From positions 248,001-312,000 of the forward strand of contig JBCAMK010000017.1 in NCBI GenBank assembly GCA_038503065.1: DNA of 64,000 nucleotides, read 5' to 3'. The notes beneath the pieces were generated by a model that was given only the letters and a program-made list of their open reading frames with translations, ran no database searches and had not been told where the DNA came from. Within the stretch, counting starts at the first letter, position 1. Every line of letters starts with the position of its first letter. The DNA is from Paragyromitra xinjiangensis. Lineage: Eukaryota; Ascomycota; Pezizomycetes; Pezizales; Discinaceae. Positions 32,768 to 44,081 of the stretch are shown here, one piece after another. The translations under genes and the position numbers were made by a program.

Positions 32768-33998
32768 GTTTCCGGAGTTGCTTGATGAGCTTTGGCGATA
32801 GCTTTGGCGATAATGCTGAGAGCTCAGGGGATGTAAACAAAAACACGTGCCGCCCATACCAGGGATATATCTTGGCATAGTTCCTTGGCATAGTTCCTTG
32901 GCAGGATCCCTGCCAACCACCCCTGCCAGCGCAAACAAAACCAACCTCAAACAAGCCCCGCTTTCAACTCAACCTCGACCACTCCCACCCCATATGGTGG
33001 GAGTGGTCTTTATCCACCACCTAAAGCACTCTTCAAGGCTTTGGAAGCCTTGAGGATAACTCTCAGAGCTAGCGGAATATTTCCTTTCCTCCTTTGTCGA
33101 GGTATGGTATCAAAATGGCTCGACCAACGGTATTCCTCCGACAAACCAACAACTCATGAAATGGAAGCGGGAGCTGATCTAAAAACAGACAAAGATCCTG
33201 TCAGTGCTCAGAAAGCCTTCACGAATGCTTTCTAGGCTGCAACGAACTAAATGAGAGCTGAATACAGTACTCATGGAGCGAGTGACGATTTGTGAGCCAT
33301 CAACAGGTCAAAGCTCCTGAGACACGGGCTGGATCCTGATAGCAGGCAAACTACGTCAGAATAGCCTGAGCAAACTCTAGCAGAGGTTATATATTCAGAG
33401 TTTTCTGCTCGGCGAGAGGCTTTCTGGCCCACTCCTGTATCCTACCAAGCAATACTCTCTACAAGCACCCGGCACACTCCAGTAAGCTCCGCTCGCAGGC
33501 TAATGAAGCTTTGAAGATGACTTTGTGAGCTCTGGCTAATGCTTGATTTGGGAACTTGAATTAGCTATTCGGTGGGCCTCAAGTTTTTGAAGGTGCTGTT
33601 TCAAGTTGACCATTCGACGGAAGAGTTCAAATTAGTATCGGTAAGCCTACAAAAGCTTTGAGAGGTTTCGAGATGGCTGTAAGAGCTGTCGCTAATGCTT
33701 CTTAAGCTCAGCAGGTGTTTCAAGCTATAGGCCAGTCATGTCTCATGTTGGATCCGACGCAAGCTGCGAAAGCCCAAAGGGTTTTATCGCTCTATATAAT
33801 GCCCTTACAGCGCCCTACTCCTCTCATTCCCAGACAAACATTCACTCGACTTATCAATATACTCAATTATTCGTTTACTCATTCACTGTTTACTAATACT
33901 TATTTGCAGGCAAATAAGTAATTATTGAATACCCTACAAGCACTCAGCATAGCTCCTAGAACCTCCGTTACACTCTACCGAATAAAATCTAATATAGA
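32768..33998. promoter_or_regulatory. Divergent intergenic region of Pla-3
   Basis: About 1.2 kb lies between transposase and accessory gene 1. It has no gene but many GAGAGCT-type words (for example CTGAGAGCTCAGG near 32815 and AAGAGCTGTCGCT near 33675) and a CT-rich leader before 33999. The position corresponds to the divergent spacers of Pla-1 and Pla-2. Confidence 0.5.
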
Positions 33999-35447
33999 AT
34001 GGCTCCTAGTATCAAAGTAGCCGATATCAAGGCAACTTTGCAGCTTACGGGCAAGGACTCATCCTACCGCCGGCTGCGCAAGGAGCTCGCCGCCGAAATG
34101 ACGTCTTCTGGCTGGATTAATAAGACTGCTTCTGGCCAGGCGGCGTTTGATGAGCTTTGCAACTGGATCTCCAAACACCCTTATATCAAACCACTGCGTG
34201 CCACCTGGAAGGATAAGTATAAAAAGAACCAGAGAGCCTCTGAGAACATCCAGAAGGCTTTCCAGGCTCTCATCGCTGACGTCGGAGCCAAGGAAAAGAA
34301 ATCTGCCGGTGCTGGTGATCGCCATTTTGAGGTAGAGAACCCCGAAGAAGAGGAGGAGGACGACGACGACGAGGAGGAGGAGGCCAGGCCCAAAAAGCGC
34401 AAGAGGACTGCTCTCAAAGCCGCCGCGATGATCCCCGCAATCATCCAGGCGCCGCTCTGGACTGTGGTTCGCGTTCATATGGTTGATCCGGATAACATTG
34501 GCTTCCCTCCAATTGGTGTACCCTATCCATGGTTTGGCGTTCTGACCCGGCCAGTCTATACTGGAGTCCTTGCCCATACCACCATGCGTGAGATGGTTAA
34601 TCTAGCAAAAAAGCATATGCCCGTCGGGAGAGCTCTCCGAGCTCTCTACGGAGCTACCGAGAACCCTGGACCTGCACCAGCTGGCGCCTCTGCAGATGTG
34701 AATTTTGGCAATCCTAGCTATTCACTCCTCACAGATGCAGAAGAGGTCGAAGCTTGGGTCTCCAGTAGCAATTCAAAGCCGCTGAGAGTCCTGGTGGTTC
34801 TCCACAGAGCCGAGAGAGACGCCCAGACACCCCCTCCAGATGGCTTTGTGTACGTTCAGGACCAAGACTATGATATGCTTGACCTTCCTGCGGAGGATTC
34901 TGAGCACGACGACAATGCTCGCGTCACTAAGACCGGGGAAAAGGTGGCAATGCCCAGAGCTGACGCATCCTTCCAGAGGCTCCTCAGGAAACTCGTCGCA
35001 AGGAGGGACCGCCAGGAAGCTGCACTTACTCGAGTGAGCAATGCCTACCTCAGGAAATACCCTACTGGCTTCGCTCCAAACAGTCCTCATTGGAGGGATG
35101 ACAAGATCTGGACTGCGGCAGACCGGGCTGAGTATCTCGCTGGGCTACCAGCCCCTCCACCTCCACCACCTCCACCACCTCCACCACCACCTCCAGGGCC
35201 TCTGCCTGAAGATGACGAGAATACCAACGATGATGGTAATGCTGGCGGCGGAGCTGAGGCACCACCTCCTCCTCCTCCTCCTCCTCCTCCTCCTCCTCCT
35301 CCTCCTCCTCCTCCACCACCTCCTCCAGGGCCTCCGCCTGGAGGTGAGAATACCGACGGTGGTGGTGATGCTGGCGGCGGAGCTGATGCTGGCGGCGGAG
35401 CTGATGCTGGCGGCGGAGCTGATGCTGGCGCTGGTGGTGCAGCTTGA
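33999..35447 (+). CDS. Plavaka accessory protein 1 of Pla-3 (intact, 482 residues)
   Basis: A single open exon encodes 482 residues. The N-terminal domain has DIKATLQLTGKDSSYRRLRK, WINKTASGQAAFDELCNWIS and IQKAFQALIADV, aligning with the LLGF...YTVLRSDVVSYL region of Pla-1. A Glu/Asp tract and KKRKRT follow, the latter a likely nuclear localisation signal at about residue 140. The second domain has VRVHMVDPD, HMPVGRALRALYG, LLTDAEEVEAWV and LRVLVVLHRAE, equivalent to LADDEDVAGWL and RMLVVLHWAP in Pla-1. The C-terminus has two polyproline runs (near 35150-35197 and 35262-35337) and Gly-Gly-Gly-Ala-Asp-Ala repeats. Family unknown to me. Survival of this frame beside a ruined transposase is notable. 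Confidence 0.7.
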   Translation: MAPSIKVADIKATLQLTGKDSSYRRLRKELAAEMTSSGWINKTASGQAAFDELCNWISKHPYIKPLRATWKDKYKKNQRASENIQKAFQALIADVGAKEKKSAGAGDRHFEVENPEEEEEDDDDEEEEARPKKRKRTALKAAAMIPAIIQAPLWTVVRVHMVDPDNIGFPPIGVPYPWFGVLTRPVYTGVLAHTTMREMVNLAKKHMPVGRALRALYGATENPGPAPAGASADVNFGNPSYSLLTDAEEVEAWVSSSNSKPLRVLVVLHRAERDAQTPPPDGFVYVQDQDYDMLDLPAEDSEHDDNARVTKTGEKVAMPRADASFQRLLRKLVARRDRQEAALTRVSNAYLRKYPTGFAPNSPHWRDDKIWTAADRAEYLAGLPAPPPPPPPPPPPPPPGPLPEDDENTNDDGNAGGGAEAPPPPPPPPPPPPPPPPPPPPPPGPPPGGENTDGGGDAGGGADAGGGADAGGGADAGAGGAA

Positions 35448-36214
35448 ATTAGGCAAGCTCTTGTGAGAGCCATGGGGGCTATGGTAAGTGCTTTGGGGGC
35501 CAGGTTTTTTTTTTTCTCCATATCTTTTGGTTTCTTCTATTTTCCTTCCATATTTTTCTTCCATATACGTCTGGATCTGGCTTTTCGTGAGTGCTCTGGG
35601 GGCTATGGTGAAGGTTTTGGGAGCTAGTATTACTTTTTTATATATCTTTTGGTTTCTTCTTTCTTTCTTCTTTCTCTTTTCTATTTACGTCTGGATTTGG
35701 GTATTCGCGAGTATTCTGAGGGTTGTACGGAGGATTTTGATGGGCTACAGATGTCGTCCACGTTAGGTTGGGGGCTTATTGATATCATTTCCTTATCTAT
35801 TTATTTGTTACTATTATTACCTCGTATCAGTTTCGGGCATATGTTTTGGGCTTTGGAGAGGGTTGAGAGAGCTGTCGCGAGTACTCGTAGAGCATTATTT
35901 TCTATAGCTCATTTCTCTAAGCTATTCTTCAGGAGTATGATCCAGGCTGCTTCCATTCGTAGCTAGTGGCTGATAGGAGGAAATTGATATTGTCTCACGA
36001 GCTTTGACGTCATCCGAAGTGACACGTATTGTGGTGGTTTAGGGTTACGAGTATCAAAGCACCAAATAAAGGGGTGAATGCCCCCTCAACCTTCGCCAAA
36101 GCTCTCTAAGCTCTCTGCACACATTGTCTTCTTATATTCAGTCTTTACAGCGTAATATTACATTCTCCTATTCACCTTCTATATCCACGTTCCTTATCTT
36201 CCATTTGTCATACT
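35448..36214. other. Spacer between accessory genes of Pla-3
   Basis: This T-rich non-coding DNA has a tandem duplication of about 120-130 bp: ATGGGGGCTATGGTAAGTGC with TTTTGGTTTCTTCT, repeated at about 35470-35580, 35590-35700 and partly beyond. The leader before 36215 is CT-rich. No gene is supported. Confidence 0.45.
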
Positions 36215-38067
36215 ATGTCATCTCACAAGCGAAGCTCCTCCAGAGCCTTTCCAGCATCCAAATCATCAGCTACAAAGAAAGCCAGGCTTGATCCTCCCCA
36301 TCCAGATTATCTTGAGTTCAATGAGGGCCAACCGAAGAAGACGTTGATAGCAATGAAGATAGCCGCCAGGGCCTCCGTGAAGGCTCCGAGGAGTTTTCCG
36401 ATATCGAGTTTCCTTTGGGGCAACGCACGCCCCTGGATTCGGATGACGAACTCGGTGATCGTGAGAATGAAGAATATTTAACTTCGGAGGGCGAGGGAGA
36501 TGAAGACTATGAAGAAGTTGCTCCCCCTCCTCCAAAGACACGTATTACCACTAGCAAGCTAGGAAGGAAGAGATCGAGGAAAGCTGTGCAGGTTTCGACG
36601 AAGGCTCTGGCAGCAATCAAGAAGAAAGCCTCGGAGGTAATAGCTGCCTCTGATGTGCGGTTGCACGTTGTGAAGGTAGGAAGCACTCCCTTTTATTGAC
36701 CCACGAGAACTGACGTGGCAGCATGGTAATCGGATCCCGCCTAAACTCTCGGCTAAAAGAGCTGGATCGAGAGCTCCTAGAGCACTCCACAGAGCCACAG
36801 CAACCTTCGATTCTTCTGCTTCATCTCCCCTCCGACCCCCCCCACCCCCCCCCTCTCCATCCTCTCCAGTGTCCGATTCCAGCAATGAGAGTATCCCGGC
36901 CAGGCATGTAGGTCGCAGAAGTGTATCGAGGATTATGGGGCCAGCACAAATGGTTGTTGTGCATTGCGCAGAGCTCATGAAGCAGCATACACTGCTTCAG
37001 GAGCCTTTACCTTCTGCTGCCCGTCTGTTGGCCATAGTAACCGAACTCTGGAATAGGGCGAATGAAGAACTACTATTGAGTGTGATCATGTGCGTTGACA
37101 GCCAGGCTCAAGTGAATGCTCCATCAACCTTCACGAGAGCCCTATAAGCCCCTGCTAACTACCAACATAATAGATAAAGAGTTTCCATTCTCGGGCCAGA
37201 TCGCACTTGATTTATTTGATCAAGGAGAAGGTTGAGGCGGGGGTTCTATATAAGCTCCGTCAATGCACAAGTCGGGCGGAGATAGTTGCCAGAATCGAAT
37301 ATCTCCTGGAGAACGATAGGTTTTTAAGCCATTCCGACAACTACACAGTAAGTAGCACAAGCAATGCCCCAGAAGCTATCTGAATACTCTGACAGCCATT
37401 AGGACTGCTCATGCCGCTTTTGGGCGCCCGAAATCACAAGCGTCATATTCGCCAAATACTTCCAAGGGTAAAGATGTTGGGTTCCAAAGATCCCGAATTC
37501 CTAGAAAGGATCAACCCAGTCTTCGTGTGTCTAGTAGCCACTGGGATATGGCACTGTTTGCGGGCTTGGAGCAGTGGGATCTATGTCAAGCCGGACGACT
37601 TCACAGGGAGTAATCAAAGCGTCATGCGTGAGTATCCTAAGAGCCATCTAGAGAGCTTGACTAAATCTCGTGATCACTCTAGGAACCTTCACGAGAATGA
37701 TGAACACTTGGAGGAGTCCTAGCCTTGAAAATCAGCAGGGCACGATGGAGGTGTTGAAGGAACGGCTACGAATGCTGGTATGTACGATCCGGATTTATTT
37801 TTCTGCTTGCTGACTTTATAGATTTCGAGGGCAAATGGTACCGAGGAAGTTATAGCTGTGGAAGCCTTCCGCGTAGATAATCTTGCTCTCACGAAAGCTC
37901 TGGAGGCCTTCCGAAGAGGAAAGACCACAATTCCTCCACCTACACCAAGCCGGGAGCGGTCTCCCACTCCAGATCATTCGGGATTGACACTCCTCGCACG
38001 GCTAGCAGGAGTAGAGACCTCGGCACCTTCAAATAGCGAGGGTGACGTGGAGGGAGGGGGAGGGTGA
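36215..38067 (+). pseudogene. Plavaka accessory protein 2 of Pla-3, DUF6532-like, decayed
   Basis: It starts MSSHKRSSSRAFPASKSS at 36215. The frame shifts near 36415 before QRTPLDSDDELGDREN, and again around 37457 between IFAKYFQG and the block DPEFLERINPVFVCLVATG. Recognisable parts parallel Pla-1 accessory protein 2: the acidic stretch, VGRRSVSRIMGPAQMVVVH, TLLQEPLPSAARLL, KVEAGVLYKLRQ, IEYLLENDRF, WSSGIYVKPDDF and a Pro/Glu-rich end at 38067. Several introns are plausible (for example donor GTAAGTAG near 37350). Two frame changes that no intron explains make me call it a pseudogene. Confidence 0.6.
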
Positions 38068-38144
38068 GAGGGAGAAACGGTGGATAGCAGCGAGGTTCAG
38101 GAGGAGGATAGAGAGGATGCTTTAAGGGACTAGGGGAATGCTTT

Positions 38145-38512
38145 GGGGGTTGTCGTGAAGACTATGGCTATTCAAGGTGAGCTCTTTGGGGGTGGCCAGG
38201 CACAGAATACCAGTGGCTTATTCGCGAATCAAGGCAAAACCTTTGGTGCAGTAAGAGAGTTGGAGAATGCTTCGCAGGTTAGTATGAAAACTGCAGCAAG
38301 CGAATGGGCTCTTTGGGGGTGGCCAGGCACAGAATACCGGTGGCTTATTCGCGAATCAAGGCAAAACCTTTGGTACGGTAAGGGAGTTGGAGAATGCTTC
38401 GGGGGCTGTTATGAAGACTGTAGCAAGCGAATGGGCTCTTTGGAAGTGGTCAGGCACAGAATACCGGTGGCTTATTCGCGAATCAAGGCAAACCCTTTGG
38501 TGCACAAGTGAT
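38145..38512. repeat. Three ~127-bp tandem repeats at the right end of Pla-3
   Basis: GCTCTTTGGGGGTGGCCAGG recurs at 38181, 38308 and, slightly changed, 38435. Each copy continues with AGGCACAGAATACC and GCTTATTCGCGAATCAAGGC. They lie after accessory gene 2, in the subterminal position where Pla-1 and Pla-2 have their own repeats. Open frames across them come from the repeat itself. Confidence 0.75.
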
Positions 38513-39093
38513 ATGGAGGGCATTGATAGTTCTTTTGTTGTAGCTAGTTGGTAATAGTAATAGCAGTAATATACGGAATATTTTCCACAAATCAAAGATC
38601 CCAATATAAGGATATGCAAGGAGGCTTCAGGAGCATTCACCAGGACGCAATAAGCTATCACCATGATTTCTAGCGAGGTCTTCAGACGCGGAGCTCAAAT
38701 CAGGACTTTGGGAGGTAAAATTATAGGCGTCTGACTGGATCCAGACACAATAGGCTCATCTTCACGAGTCCTCCGCAGAGCATCAGGGGTGTCAGATTAG
38801 CTCTGGGATACATATCAGTATCCTCCAGAGGTATCACGATTATTGCACAATATGATCAAGACGGACCAGAGGAGCTCCGGAGGCCTTCGCGAAAGCTTCA
38901 GGAGCTATCAGGATGGGTCAGGAAGCTATCAAAATAATGTCAGGATGCGTCCTGGCACACCAGGCACAGCGAACTTCCACCTGGCGCACCTGGCGCACGC
39001 AGCGTAATCTCCTGATCATTGATTTCCGTCACAAGCGCTAGGGGCGCTAGGAGCGCCCTATACGTCTGACGGAATTGTGTGGTCTTGCTGATG

Positions 39094-39275
39094 AAGTGCG
39101 TTAAGAGGTGCATTTTGGGAAAGTTGAAGTGACTCTCTTCCGACTGCGTTTCAACAAGTAGCTCCCTCCTCTCAAGCCTATCTGCATCCTGCAGTCGCCT
39201 TTTCCTTGATCCTGTATGACTCAGAGGAGGGCGGGCATCCTGAGATAGCTTCAAGCGCTTGACTTTTGCTCGTGC
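39094..39275 (-). pseudogene. Internal fragment of the Pla-2 transposase between Pla-3 and A2
   Basis: This 182-bp fragment encodes RAKVKRLKLSQDARPPLSHT, RKRRLQDADRLERRELLVET and SHFNFPKMHLLTHF. It aligns with Pla-1 residues around ARATVKRLKLSQDARPPL. One side is cut by Pla-3 (AA duplication) and the other by A2 (GC duplication). Confidence 0.8.
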
Positions 39276-41022
39276 CATCAGCAAAAATAATTATTTCCTC
39301 CCTCAGCTCCAGGAGGCTCGGGATCATCGGGAGACTCGGGAGACTCCAGGAGTTTATGTGCCTACCTGGAGGAGCGATCCACGACCGACCTGCTCAGGGA
39401 GGCACGGAGAAGCAGGCAGCAAGCGCTCCGGGAGACTCTAGGAGATCGATATAGGCACTCCTAACGTGCCATGGAGAGCTGTGGAGGAGCACAAGTTACG
39501 CCTGTCACGGTACTCAATTCACTTATGTCACGCTGTCACCCAGGTCTAGAAAATTATTTTGACTATTATTATTGACTATCTAACGGATCTATATACATCA
39601 AACGAGCCCCCGCATCCTCCTGCCCCGCCGCATCCTCCTGCCTTGCCGCATCCTACCCACCTATTCTGAGCCTGCTGCTGAGCTTGCTGTGGAGTCGATT
39701 CGGAGGCTAGCAAACAGTCAATTCAGCCATGGATTCGGAGGCAGGGAGGTGGTCGATTCGGCAGTTGATTCGGAGGCAGGAAAGCGCGGGATTCGGAGTC
39801 TATTCAGCAGCCAATTCAGCAGCCAATTCAGCAGTGGATTTGGAGGCTCGGAAACAGCCTATTCGGAGGCAGGAAAGCACGGGATTTGGAGGCTTAGAAA
39901 CAGCAGATTCGGAGTCTATTCAGGAGTCAATTTAGCAGTCAATTCAGCAGTGGATTCGGAGGCTCAGAAACAGCCAATTCGGAGTCTATTCGGAGTCTAT
40001 TCGGAGTCTATTCGGCAGGATTCGGAGGCTTAGAAACAGCCGATTCGGAGTCGATTTGGAGGCTATTCAGCAGTGGATTCGGAGTCTATTCAGGAGTCAA
40101 TTTGGAGTCAATTCAGCAGTGGATTCGGAGTCCATTCAGGAGTCTATTCAGCAGTCAATTCAGCAGGATTCGGAGGCTCAGAAACAGCCTATTCGGAGGC
40201 AGGAAAGCACAGGATTTGGAGGCTCGGAAACAGCTGATTCGGAGTCAATTCAGCAGTCAATTCAGCAGGATCCGGAGGCTTAAAAACAGCCGATTCGGAG
40301 TCAATTCAGGAGTCTATTTAGCAGTAGATTTGGAGGCAAGCAAGCAGCTGCTTCGGAGGCTGCTCGGGAGGAGGTTCGGGAGTCAATTCGGAGGCAGGAA
40401 AGCACGGGATTCGGAGTCTATTCAGCAGTCAATTCAGCTGGATTCGGAGGCTTAGAAACAGCCAATTCAGAGTCTATTCAGCAGTCGATTCGGAGTCTAT
40501 TCAGGAGTCGATTCGGAGGCAGGAAAGCACGGGATTTGGAGGCAGGCAAGCAGTCGATTCAGCCGTGGATTCAGCAAGGGGAGTGACGAGGCCTATTCAG
40601 AGTTAGCTACTGTACAAAACGACGCGTCTATGATGGAGATGTAGGAGAGGAGGAGGAGGTATGGGCTTAGCTCAGGGGGTTAAAAGGGGGTGGGTGAATA
40701 GGGTGGGCGGCGTGGGTTGGTTGGGGCAGCAACGGGAAGTTGAAAGAAATTCTTCTAAGTCCCTAAGCGAGATCCAATAGTCTGCGATTCAGGGAGTCTT
40801 TGGCAGTGGTGTTGAGGTCCAGGAGTGGGGTGGAGGCTTAGGATTGTGCCTTTGGCTCATGGAGGATACAGCATATCGCGGGAGAAGCCATATCCTCCGG
40901 GAGATGCAGGTCGGGGCGCTCGTGCCTCCAAGTGCCCTGGGAGCGCACGGAGCACATGGAGGAGATTGCCTCCCCGGGAGGGGTGCCCATGCTCCTGGAG
41001 GCGTTAATTATTTTTGCTGATG
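39276..41022. mobile_element. Element A2: intact 1,747-bp non-autonomous CATCAG transposon
   Basis: The ends CATCAGCAAAAATAATTATT and TTAATTATTTTTGCTGATG are flanked by GC (39274-39275 and 41023-41024). The Pla-1 transposase shows the empty site CCCGTGCCTTTGCG. A2 is the inverted, uninterrupted counterpart of A1; long translated stretches of both are identical. The interior is degenerate GGAGTCTATTCAG repeats plus a unique segment at about 40570-41000 with no convincing gene. Confidence 0.9.
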
Positions 41023-42589
41023 GCCTTTGCGCCTGCCTTCTTCGAGGCTCTGAATTCGAGGAAGATATCTTTGTGCTTATGGAAGTCGGCGAGATATTGG
41101 TCCATATATTGCAAGGTTTCAGGTGTATGGCTGCGATACTGTGCCATAAGGTGGAAATCGATAATGCTTCGGACACAGAGAATCGCTCGTCTAAAAGGAT
41201 ATACCTCATCCGACGACGGATTGAGGAGAGCAACAGCAAACGCTCCAAGAAGGATACGACCGAGGTTGCGCATCTCCTTGCCCTGCCACTGGGAAACCTC
41301 TCGATAGGCTTTTGTTGGCCTAGTCAGGCCTGGGAAGGGGGGTATCGACATCCAAACTTCATCAAATCCTTGCTGCCTCTTGTGCTTCTCAAGGAAGCCC
41401 TCTATCCACTCCATCAAATGCTTCAATATACCGAGATATATATTATGTAGGAGGTCTGGCTTGTGAAGGTCCCCAGCGCGAGGGAGGTGTGGCATCCCCC
41501 AAAAGACGTTGAATGGCGCTTTCAGCCCTCGTTCAGCAAGATACTCCAACTTCTGAGGATTGTCAGTATCCACAAAGGATTGAGCCACTTCCTGATACTT
41601 TCTGTCGTTTCGCTTCGGGCTGTTGACTAGGTCTCCAAGCTGATCCGGCCTGACCTCGCACTTTGGGCACGCATTTTGCTGTAGGTTGTGGAGTTGGATG
41701 TGCTCGGCGTGGTCAGCAATCCAAGCACAAAGGATTGGGTAGCACATTCGATATTGAGCATCTCCACACGCTAATCTGACTCCGGCCAGCCCAGCCTCTT
41801 TTATATCCTTGAAAAGGATGTCCAATACCTCATAAAGGATCTCTCTATTGGCTTCTCGATGGAGTCTATCCGCCAAACTGCCTCCAGTAAATTTGGGGGG
41901 GATAGGGAGGAGTGCTACGAGGATTATAGCCATATTCGTTGGCTTGTTTCGAACCTTGGAGAGGATGTTGCCTATCGTCAGGTAGACTGGCCAAGCCTTC
42001 TAATCGCCCGAAAAATTGGTAAGATGTGTGCCATCCGACGCGCAAATAACTGGAATTACTGTAGCCCCATCGGGCAAGTCCCCCTAGCCATGAGATTAGA
42101 AGGATGATAGATATCCTGATGCGGGATGCAGCTAACCTGTACTTGCCACCACCAGTCTGCTGTATGCAGCTCCGAGTACATTCTCTCCCCTCCAGCGTTG
42201 TATTCTCGAACCGGGCGATAGACCACATCCTTTGCATATGCAGGTTGCCTAAGCAAATATTGGATACAAGCCAATACTGATCTGAAGTAATAGGATGCCA
42301 CCCTCTTTTTTGTCCCTTCCATGACTTCGCAAGTCCCTCGTTGCCACTGGATCTGATCTAATTCCGGATCAATCCTGTCAAGGAGTCTGTGCATCGTATG
42401 GGCGGATCTAAATCCTGCTGTAGGAGCGTCTGCTGCAGGCGTGCAAAGCTGCTGATTAAAATACTCGTTGATACGGGTCTTAGCTATCCCGCTTTCTAGC
42501 ATCCATCGAGCGAGCTTAAAGTCAAAAGAGGTCTCAAATGGAGTATAAGGGTTTGAGAGAAGGAATTCGACAACCTCCTGATGGTCCTC
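41023..42589 (-). pseudogene. Central part of the Pla-2 transposase, with a nonsense codon
   Basis: Reading down from 42589, DHQEVVEFLLSNPYTPFETS continues the fragment at 44082, followed by ERMYSELHTADWWWQVQ and an intron (donor GTTAGC, acceptor GGCTAG). The next exon starts GDLPDGATVIPVICASDGTH. At 42002-42000 the codon AAG of NFSGDKKAW is TAG, a premature stop absent from Pla-1. Then come ACPKCEVRPDQLGDLVNS, HKPDLLHNIYLGILKHLMEW and FLEFRASKKAGA, up to the A2 junction. Confidence 0.8.
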
Positions 42590-44081
42590 CATCAGCAAAA
42601 CCGATTCTCGGCTCCCGGGCGCTCCCGGACCCTCATGGACGGCACGGACCAGATGGAGGCAAGTGCCAGTCCATGGAACAGCCATATCCCAAGGACCCTT
42701 GCACACGGTTCCCGGACCACACAACACTTCTCACGGACCCTCGTGGACCTCCCTGGACCACCTACCATAGATGGCGGACCTTCCTGGAGCTCTATCAATT
42801 CCTGTGGACCACACTGTCGCTTGTAGGTCGCTTATAGAGCGGCTGTAGGGCGCCAATAATACTACTACTAGGGGTACGTGAATGTTCATGATTATTGGTA
42901 TCAATTTGGCTACGTATATTGAAAAGCTACACTATAGGATCTCTATGTACAAAATCAAGCAGTCGCCACTAGAGGCAACCCCCCCCCACACTAAACCCGC
43001 CTGTGCCTAAATCAATTGTTTGGTCTGCTATTCAGCAGTTGTTTCAGGCGCTGGCACGCAGTCGATTCGGAGTCTATTCAGGAGTCAATTCGGCAGTCAA
43101 TTCAGCAGGATTCGGAGGCTGAGAAACAGCCGATTCGGAGTCAATTCAGGAGTCTATTCAGCAGTCAATTCGGCAGTCAATTCAGCAGGATTCGGAGGCT
43201 TAGAAACAGCCGATTCGGAGGCCGCTCAGGAGGCTCTCAGGCAGTCGATTCAGCAGGCTGTGGAAGCGAGCGAGGTCTGCTGCTGAAGGGGTCTGCGGCT
43301 GAAGGGGTCTGCGGCTGAAGTGGTCCGACCAGGCGAGGTCCGATGTAATAGGGTCCTATGTCTGCTGTCAACGATGTCCGAATGTATGTGGGATGTTGGA
43401 ACTGAAGTCACGATGTTAGCAAAGTTCATGTAACTGCATAGTAGGGAGGGAAGGGTAATAGGGAGTGTGGATGGGTGTGGATGGGTGTGGATGGGTGGGA
43501 GTAAGAGAAAAGGGGTAACGTGGCAACAGTACGGGTGGCAGCAAAAGACCTTCGCCAAAAATTCGCTAAGTCCTTAGGGCCAGGGTTATTGACTCAATTG
43601 CAAGCGAGATCCTGCGATCTCCTGTCAGCAGGGTGCGCAATTCGGGACCCTAATAGAGAGCAGGTACGTAGTTCAGGGTACTGGTGGAGTGGAGGTTCGC
43701 ACTTCAGGGGACTGGGGGAGGGCAGGTACGCACTTCAGTGGTGTTCAGATCGGTACTGGGGGAAGGTACACAGCTCCAGAGAGCGCCATGGAGCTAAGAA
43801 AGCAGACCCTGATCGGTACTGGGGGGAGATATGCAACTCCAGAGAGCACCATGGACTGTGCAACGAAGCTCCAGGAAGCTCCAGGAGGGTCCATGGGTTT
43901 GTAGGTGAGGTCCACAGTGTGTACAGGAGCACAGTCCTTCCGTCCTGTAGTAACCAAAATAGACCACAAGACGGGTGGCTGATCCAGTTGTGCTCAGGAC
44001 TCTCCCACACCAACGCTCAGACCTCCAGGAGAACGTGGGACCGGGAAGTAGAAGCCAGGATCAGAATCAGTTTTGCTGATG
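42590..44081. mobile_element. Element B2: intact 1,492-bp non-autonomous CATCAG transposon
   Basis: The ends CATCAGCAAAACCGATTC and GAATCAGTTTTGCTGATG are flanked by TC (42588-42589 and 44082-44083). The Pla-1 exon shows the empty site GATCCTCCACATCCCCC. B2 is the reference copy for B1 and proves the empty sites of insertions C and Pla-2. Its left part is built of GGACC words, its middle holds a 12-bp repeat tract, and its right part holds GATCGGTACTGGGGG repeats. No gene is supported. Confidence 0.9.

Larger units (their letters stand above)
29426..39093. mobile_element. Pla-3: diverged Plavaka-like transposon inserted in the Pla-2 transposase gene
   Basis: The ends CATCAGCAAGACCGAAATTT (29426) and GTGTGGTCTTGCTGATG (ending 39093) are flanked by AA (29424-29425 and 39094-39095). 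The empty site is seen in the Pla-1 transposase (CATGGAAGTGCATTAGG). The length is 9,668 bp. It has the same three-gene layout as Pla-1, but the proteins are clearly diverged, and it is dominated by GAGAGCT/AGCTCTC words rather than AGGAT. No further CATCAG element lies inside it. Confidence 0.85.

Noticed and set aside
35087..35521. Minus-strand glycine-rich frame opposite the polyproline runs
   Set aside because: It is the antisense shadow of the CCT/CCA repeats in accessory gene 1 of Pla-3.
14102..41022. Reading A1 and A2 as the long terminal inverted repeats of one 27-kb element
   Set aside because: Each has its own complete pair of CATCAG ends and its own target duplication (TT and GC), and they sit in different host elements.
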